Assembly: GCA_013054445.1 (NCBI GenBank)
Contig: JAAMPI010000711.1
Span: forward strand, 1 to 27,620
From: Cudoniella acicularis
Taxonomy: Eukaryota; Ascomycota; Leotiomycetes; Helotiales; Helotiaceae
DNA: 27,620 bases
Direction of reading: 5' to 3'
Below the pieces are notes generated by a model that was not told where the DNA came from, did not search any database, and saw only the letters and a program-made list of their open reading frames with translations. The translations under genes and the position numbers were made by a program. Within the stretch, counting starts at the first letter, position 1, and every line of letters begins with the position of its first letter. Of the stretch, positions 22,323 to 27,620 are shown one piece after another.

Positions 22323-23051
22323 ATGGCCTCTGAAACACGCAACGAGAGTCGAGACGAACTCCCATCTCCGGTTGCGAATATGGAGAAACATAACGTAATG
22401 AGAATAAAACTGCCAATCTTCCTCTCCATGAGCGAAAGCTAATATGTCTTCTTACATAGAGTCAAGACAGACAGACAGTTACGCCTTTCTCGAAAGTCGG
22501 CTCTCTTTCTAATATGCCATGTATAACCAGGGTGACAATCAAGGAGTTCACCAACGGGTTTGCATCCGATATTGACCCTGAGAATAAGGACAAGTACGTG
22601 GTGGACCAAACCTGTCCCAAAGATTGTGCGGAATTAATAAACCTTAGGGCCTTCAAACTCGAGGTCATAGTAAGGAAAGTTTTTGGATTTAATTCCCAAC
22701 ACAATAAAGGCGCTAAAGATGGTATAAAAAGAGCAGTGCGAGAGTTCCTTCAAATGACGCAGCAAGACTGTACAGAGCATAAATTTGGGGGTAGAATCCC
22801 ACCAAATTTTGAGATAACCGCTTTTCCCTAAAATGTCCCAGAAAGATACAGCAGAACTCAAGAAACGAAGAAAAGAGAGTAGGAAGAACCTCGATGATTC
22901 TCCCCTTCCGGAAAACAGAACCGGGGATGTGCTGAGGTTTACTTGGGGACGGTCTGACTCTCCCGTTCATGTTGTGGGATGTCTGAATAGCGACAGAGTA
23001 TTTCTCAAGATCAGATATGGCAGCAAGAACGAGATGAAAAACATTATTTGA
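22323..23051 (+). CDS. Orphan hypothetical protein, three-exon model (199 aa)
   Basis: Proposed exons are 22323-22394, 22460-22790 and 22855-23051; 600 nt, 199 aa. Intron 1 (65 bp) has donor GTAATG, a GCTAAT branch and acceptor ACATAG. Intron 2 (64 bp) has the weaker donor GTAGAA and acceptor CAGCAG. Without intron 2 the frame ends at 22831, giving 147 aa ending EITAFP. Evidence for intron 2 is that it joins an otherwise orphan open frame (ELKKRRKESRKNLDDS through RYGSKNEMKNII) in phase. The N-terminus is polar. Middle residues include VTIKEFTNGFASDIDPENKD and a short Cys pair (CPKDC). No signal peptide or membrane helix is evident, and I recognise no family. Confidence 0.45.
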
Positions 23052-23499
23052 GCAGTAAATTCGAAGGACAAGAGAAACTCTGAAGGTGAAGTTCTTGTCG
23101 CCTACCGGCCTGGCTAAATTTCGCTATTGGATTTTACTGTGTAACGAATTAAAGCGCTATGCAGAAACATGGTTGCACGAAGCATGTCAGCGCTAGAGTT
23201 CAGATCTCGCATTCTTTCCAAAGCCTTTCTTCACCACTTCTCTACAAAAGAACAAAAAAAACCAACACATTATAACCAACGATCCACGTAACGACCAACT
23301 CCCTCTGCGCGCCATCCCTTCTCGCAATGATGCGATGCGGTCACTGCCGCAGACGCAGGAGGATAAATTGACGATGACGCAAAGTGGGTATCAATAACCT
23401 TACCCGCCCAGACGGGACCTCCACACCTTTTATCAACAACCACCACCACACCACCATCTCCCTCCTTTCCTTCAATCGACCCTCAACACCACAAAAAAA
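23052..23499 (+). promoter_or_regulatory. Promoter and leader of the oxidoreductase gene
   Basis: 448 bp. The last ~100 bases are C/A-rich with CT tracts (CCACCACACCACCATCTCCC near 23443), as expected for a fungal leader, and end in an A8 run directly before the ATG at 23500. The upstream part would hold the 3' UTR of the orphan gene. Confidence 0.45.
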
Positions 23500-24722
23500 A
23501 TGTCAATCGGTGTCGCAATAATCGGCAGCGGAATCTTCGTCCGCGAAGAACATCTAGTAATCCCCCCCCTCTCCCATCCTCAAGCCCCATCTCCATCAAA
23601 AAATTACCCCTCACTAACCCCACCTTTCTACAGCCCGCAGTCCTCGCCTCCCAAAACCTCACCCTCAAAGCAATCTATTCGCGCACTCTCTCCTCAGCAC
23701 AAACCCTTCTCACCACTTACACCAACATAACACTCTACTCCTCCGACTCAGGCAGCGGACACACCTACCACGACCTCCTTTTGCGCCCCGACATCCACGC
23801 CGTAATTCTCGCTCTTCCAATCCTCACTCAGCCCGAATTCATCGAAGCCGCTCTCGCCGCAGGGAAACACGTTCTTTCTGAGAAACCCATCGCACAAGAT
23901 GTAGCGAGGGCAGAAAAACTGATCGAGTATTCGAAGAGTGAGAAGGTGAAGGGGGGCGCGACGTGGGCTGTTGCGGAAAATTTTAGGTTTTTGGAGAGTT
24001 TTGAGTTTGCGAAGCAGGAGATTGGGAAGTTGGGGAGGGTGTTGGGGTTTAGGGTTAAGGTGTTTGGGAATGTGAAGCCCGGGGGGGAAATATTTTGGTG
24101 CGTTTATTTGTACCTCTCCTTTTCCTCCCCTTTTTCCTATTACACAGCTCTATGCTTAACCCCCAAGAAGAGAAAGACTAATCAATTATATCTAGAAACG
24201 GCATGGCGAAAAAAACCCGAATACCAAGGTGGTTTCCTCCTAGACGGCGGCGTGCACTTCGTAGCCGGGACACGCCTACTGCTGGGTGAAGAAGCCAAAC
24301 CCACATCCCTCACAGCCTACACTACACTTCTGCAAGAACATCTCCCACCAGTAGACACCGTGGATTCTGTCTGGCAAACCGCATCCGGGATCTCTGGAAC
24401 CTTTTCCGTCTCTTTTGGAACCACGCTTTCGGGCAGCGAATACACTGTTGCTTGCGAGAAAGGTAGCGTTACTATTGTGAAGAGCAAGGTTACGGTTAGG
24501 TTAGGGGAAGAAAATCAGGATAATGTTTCTTCGACGGAGTTTAAGGATGAGGGGAGTGGTGTTAAGCAGGAGGTTGCTGCTTGGGCCGAGAGTCTAGTTG
24601 ACAAAAGCCCGAACCCAAAACAGTCACCTGAGCAGGCTCTAGGAGACTTGGAGATTCTGGAGAAGATGTTGAGGAGTGGAGAGAGTCAAGCGCAGGCACA
24701 AAGTTTGAAATATCAGGTCTAG
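23500..24722 (+). CDS. Gfo/Idh/MocA family NAD(P)-dependent oxidoreductase (YMR315W-like)
   Basis: Exon 1 (23500-23556) encodes MSIGVAIIGSGIFVREEHL with the Rossmann GxGxF turn. A 77 bp intron (branch CACTAAC, acceptor CTACAG) leads to exon 2 from 23634. Family marks are SEKPIAQD (the catalytic EKP motif), AENFRFLES, then WRKKPEYQGGFLLDGGVHF. The layout matches yeast YMR315W and other ~350 aa cytosolic NAD(P)H oxidoreductases; the substrate is unknown. A further intron is expected between VKPGG and TAWRKKP: donor GTGCGT at 24098, branch ACTAAT, acceptor ATCTAG ending 24195. Spliced as written it shifts frame. With one base fewer in the G7 run at 24081-24087 the join reads KPGGKYFETAWRKK, as the family expects, giving 348 aa. 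As written, the frame stays open only if this 98 bp intron is retained (33 extra residues, hydrophobic and non-conserved). Confidence 0.85.
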
Positions 24723-24942
24723 AGTATTGGTATTTATTCTGTACCAAAAACATCTGGGTACTTAAATTTGCAGTTCCCTTCTACACACTGGCGTTCAAGG
24801 AAAGTGACCCAAACAGATATTTGCGCTCAACCATGTCAAATCCGGAGACAGTTCATTGACAATGTTAGCAGATGCTATCCCTATAGTGTATTCTGTACAG
24901 AATATTCCTAGGTATAGACATAAAGGTAATCTCCTTGGAAGA

Positions 24943-26525
24943 TTAAAAACTCGTTCGAGGAAAGGCGGAGTTCATTTCTCTTTCCAGAATGTCCAAGAAG
25001 TCTTGAGCTTCATCCCGATTACTTTTAATCTCCTGCAAAGGTAGTACATTCTCTTTGCGTTCCCTCATAGGAGAACGCTCCCTTCGACTGGGTATCAGGT
25101 TCTCGTATTTGCGCCGTGGACTTGCGCTGCGGCTTCGTTGTCGTGATTTTCCTCTGCAATCGGTGGTAGAGAGCTCTCGTGCTAATGTTTGGACCTTGTC
25201 TTTCAGGTCCTGAATACGCGTGTCTTTCTGGGTACCTGTAGAAGGGATATACTTTTCTTCAATCTTAACTTCAACCTTGATTGGCTCTGGCACACCGCTT
25301 GATAAGAGCTCCCGTACTAATGTTTGGACCTTGTCTTTTAGTATTTGAATGCTCATTTCCCTGGTTCGTGGAGCTGGAATATCCCCTTCTTCAACCTTGA
25401 CTTCAACCTTGATTGGCTTCGACACTTCGTTTGGCGAGAATTGTAGTACTGGCGTTTGAATATTTTCATCGAGTTCTTCAGCACTAGCATCATTTCCGAG
25501 TTGCGGAACCGAACCAGCCATTTTTTTGCCGCTCTTCCTCATGCTGTCTTCGCCTTCGATTTTTCTTTGAATTTGGATTTGACCATTTCGGCTTGTAGAA
25601 TTCAGAATTAACACTCCTAGCACCTATAGCGGCTTGCGAGCCGATCTGATTTGGATGCTCCCACGCTGGGTCCACCGGCAACTGTTTTCTCTCATCCCCC
25701 ACAGTTCCATACTGGAAAGTTTGCCAGAAATCCGTATTTTCTTTATGAAAATCAAGAGCAAATCTCAATGTCCATGGATTCCCTTCATCTTTGCGCCGCT
25801 CCCAGGACTCTACTTTCCGGTAGTCGAACTCGAATCGAAGAGGCGGCTTGTTAACTCTCTGAATAGTAAATTGAGAAAGTAGTTGTTTCCTCATGGTTTT
25901 TCGGGATTTTACGCACTTGCCAAGGACGTGGCAATTTGTATTGCACACAGGACAGGCACTGATGAAGCCCTCATCGTCGATTGGTCCAACGAAATTCTTG
26001 ACTTCGTGTCCAAATATCATGCAGTTCCCATAGTGACCTAAGAAGGGCTTGGGTGGTTTCTTCTCCTGCTGCTTTGGGATCGCCACCGCTTTGGTTTGCT
26101 TTTTGTGTGCGGTGGTAAAAACTGGTTCTTCGATCAGAGAAGTTTGTTGATGAAGTGTATAAGTCGCTGGTTTCACTTGCCATATTTTTTTCTGTGGTGA
26201 GAGGTGCTGACACTATCATTGAAATTTCCCGAGGAAGTGTGCGTAAAAGGATATGTAGTGCTTGCGCTTCATCCAACATTTTCCGGTAAGGATGTCTTTG
26301 CAAAGTAGCAGCGTATGGAACCGGTCTTTGGGAAACCTGTGATACCTGCACTGGATTCTCAATTAAGGTTTGATGAGTGATCGGTGATGGAGATCCATCG
26401 ATTTCTGTCGTGGATAGGTTACTAGGTGGTTGTGACTGAGCAGACTGGTGGTTCTCCACTGGCTCAAATGCATCGATCACTTCGATGTGGCTGAGAGCTA
26501 AGTCAGCGTTCAGTGTAAAAGACAT
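24943..26525 (-). CDS. CCHC zinc-knuckle protein with internal repeats, two apparent frameshifts
   Basis: Three overlapping minus-strand frames form one gene-like unit. It starts at the ATG at 26525 (MSFTLNADLALSHIEVIDAF). Frame 1 runs to SAPLTTEK, where an A7 run (26185-26191) needs one A fewer to continue as IWQVKPATYTLHQ. Frame 2 holds the knuckles and runs to HEEERQK, where a second A7 run (25521-25527) again needs one A fewer to continue as MAGSVPQLGNDASAEEL. With both corrections the length is 1581 nt, 526 aa. Knuckle 2 (25913-25954) is an exact CX2CX4HX4C. Knuckle 1 (25991-26032) keeps the spacing but has Tyr and Phe for its first and last Cys. The C-terminal third has two 44-residue repeats and an Arg/Ser-rich segment (RQRSRSASPRRK). 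CCHC knuckles bind RNA or single-stranded DNA. An alternative for the first break is a phase-0 intron 26192-26345. Function unknown. Confidence 0.6.
25171..25419 (-). repeat. 132 bp in-frame tandem duplication in the knuckle protein gene
   Basis: Two copies, 25306-25419 and 25171-25287, are offset by exactly 132 bp (44 codons). Each encodes PIKVEVK(V/I)EE, a variable stretch, then LKDKVQTL(V/A)REL. The nucleotide match is clear, for example the shared CTAATGTTTGGACCTTGTCTTT on the plus strand. IKVE, VKVE and VKIE each fit the PsiKxE sumoylation consensus. Confidence 0.85.
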
Positions 26526-27025
26526 TTTGGTTGCAGTGTTGGTGTTGGAGTTGGTTTTGAAATCTATGTTGAACGCGACGCAGTTAGAAACGATGCCCCG
26601 GGAACCTCTTTGAAAACCTGGAAGGTCAAGAGATTTGATCAGCCGCGACAATATGGAAGTTACCACCGCGAGAGAATGGCGTAAACAACAAGGGCCTTTA
26701 GTCTATCTTTTTTCTAGAAAGGAACAGACCTGTGGCTTCCGTTGCTTTGCTTAGTCGTTCCTTCCTATTTTGATAGACGCTCCTAGCAACTTCCGAATTC
26801 TACTTTTCGCACTCAGCATTGTCTAACATTTCTTCTCGCAACTCAAAACTAGCATAGCTCACTTGCTTAATCAACCTTCACTAACCATGTACATCCCTAA
26901 ACTTAACCATCCTTCCAAAAGATTTCACCTAAATCCCAACTAGCAAACCTATCAAATCTTTCCCAGGACGCCTAACATCAAGCTAATTATCATTATCGGT
27001 CAACTATCTCCTAGATAACCGACTC
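26526..27025. other. Upstream region of the knuckle gene and intergenic DNA
   Basis: Upstream of the minus-strand start at 26525 the frame stays open to 26666 but has no domain character, so it is treated as leader. The rest to 27025 is C/T- and A-rich with no gene. A small hairpin TATCT-CCT-AGATA lies at 27005-27017, within the extended inverted sequence CGGT...ACCG. Confidence 0.4.
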
Positions 27026-27099
27026 ATCTAAACGGGGACTCGAACCCGACGAACTTAATACTGAAAGTTCATTTATTTCCGGAAGATCGATCGTTAGAT
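27026..27099 (-). tRNA. Degenerate tRNA-like element (probable tRNA relic)
   Basis: On the minus strand this 74 nt stretch has a perfect B box (GGTTCGAGTCC, 27036-27046) and a 7-base T loop TTCGAGT. Its ends (ATCTAAC and TTTAGAT) pair at six of seven acceptor positions. The arm where an anticodon stem should be has GAACTT and AAGTTC, but an 8-base loop. The T stem has one C-C mismatch. No convincing A box or D arm is seen. It is not a normal functional tRNA; a pseudogene or SINE-like fragment fits better. No anticodon is assigned. Confidence 0.35.
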
Positions 27100-27203
27100 A
27101 ACCAGGCGGATAAGTTGCGGGATTGGAGTGTGGACGAGTCTACTGTCTTCTCCGTACGCTACTTCTCTGTTATTGATACTGGGGGATGATGAGCTAGCGT
27201 CTC

Positions 27204-27620
27204 ATGTTTAATCCATATTCACCTCCAACTTCCAACTACCACTTCAAGTCTCTCCNCACCATTCCTCATTCACTACCCACCCTAATTAGCCCCATAACAC
27301 CATTCCCTCCCTCTCTTGCGCCAAGCACATATATAAACCTCATAGAGACCGCAATGGAACAACTTAAGACTAGGAACAAAATGGCTTTTCAATTTGGGCA
27401 AGGCAAATACCAACAATACCCTGATGTCCTTCCAGATTTCAATAGTTAGCGCTGACCAGAGGCTTAGAGCACACCCAGCTATTCACGCGGATTTTATACA
27501 GATTGCAGCTCTTGATACGTTCATTCTTTAGGCAATTACACGTTCGGTTGTTTATGAAAAGCTGCACTCCCGCACTAACGCCGAACAAATCTTCCCCCTC
27601 TGCCTTCAACTCTTAGGCCC
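27204..27620 (+). pseudogene. Coding-like stretch at right edge, broken or incompletely seen
   Basis: A plus-strand frame with one N at about 27256 contains NKMAFQFGQGKYQQYPDVLP before a TAG at about 27447. The next frame continues plausibly with RLRAHPAIHADFIQIAALD, reaches another TAG near 27530, and stays open to the edge (RSVVYEKLHSRTNAEQIF). These pieces look related but join only with a frameshift and a stop readthrough or unseen introns. I recognise no family. It may be another decayed accessory gene whose body lies outside the window. Confidence 0.3.

Noticed and set aside
25522..25600. A short intron joining the second and third frames of the knuckle protein
   Set aside because: The only phase-compatible GT...AG pair gives a 40 bp intron starting GTCAAA with no branch site, below the range seen in this window. 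A one-base change in the A7 run is simpler.

Overview
The window is nuclear DNA from a filamentous ascomycete. Genes are intron-rich, and nearly all introns are 45-102 bp with GT...AG ends and a CTAAC/CTAAT/CTGAC-like branch site. The gene set is typical of Pezizomycotina: a drug:H+ antiporter-like MFS pump, a Cockayne syndrome A-type WD40 protein, a Zn2Cys6 regulator, an F-box-like protein and CCHC-knuckle proteins. Gene style and families suggest Leotiomycetes (Helotiales), but this is inference. One N at about 27256 shows a draft assembly.

Layout. (1) 1-1552, minus: MFS transporter, 3' end outside the window. (2) 1553-3826: no gene; degenerate repeats with a ~35 bp and a ~108 bp period. 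(3) 3827-5418, minus: four-exon CSA/Ckn1 WD40 protein, divergent from (4) 5755-6489, plus: a small two-exon protein resembling Rrn10 of the RNA polymerase I upstream activating factor. They share a 336 bp promoter region. (5) 6490-11792: 5.3 kb without a convincing gene, ending in a pyrimidine-rich leader with upstream ORFs. (6) 11793-15241, plus: five-exon Zn2Cys6 transcription factor, 1086 aa. (7) 15242-20514: 5.3 kb of microsatellite-rich then AT-rich DNA without a supported gene. (8) 20515-26525: an accessory block with an F-box-like gene (minus), an orphan three-exon gene (plus), a Gfo/Idh/MocA oxidoreductase (plus) and a CCHC-knuckle protein with internal repeats (minus). (9) 26526-27620: intergenic DNA with a degenerate tRNA-like element and an unresolved coding-like stretch at the edge.

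For every multi-exon model I joined exons by phase and checked that total length is divisible by three. The conserved genes (MFS as far as visible, CSA, Rrn10-like, Zn2Cys6) close perfectly, including across A7, C7 and C9 runs in their coding sequence. Three of the four genes in the right-hand block close only if one base is added or removed. Three of those four sites are 7-base homopolymers that look one base too long. Either this block is decaying under relaxed selection or these are local consensus errors; the intact long runs elsewhere argue against a uniform error rate.

The genes do not form one pathway. The CSA and Rrn10-like pair share a promoter and both concern transcription (transcription-coupled repair and rDNA transcription), which makes co-expression plausible but unproven. 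I found no biosynthetic cluster, CRISPR, intact transposon or prokaryotic-type system.
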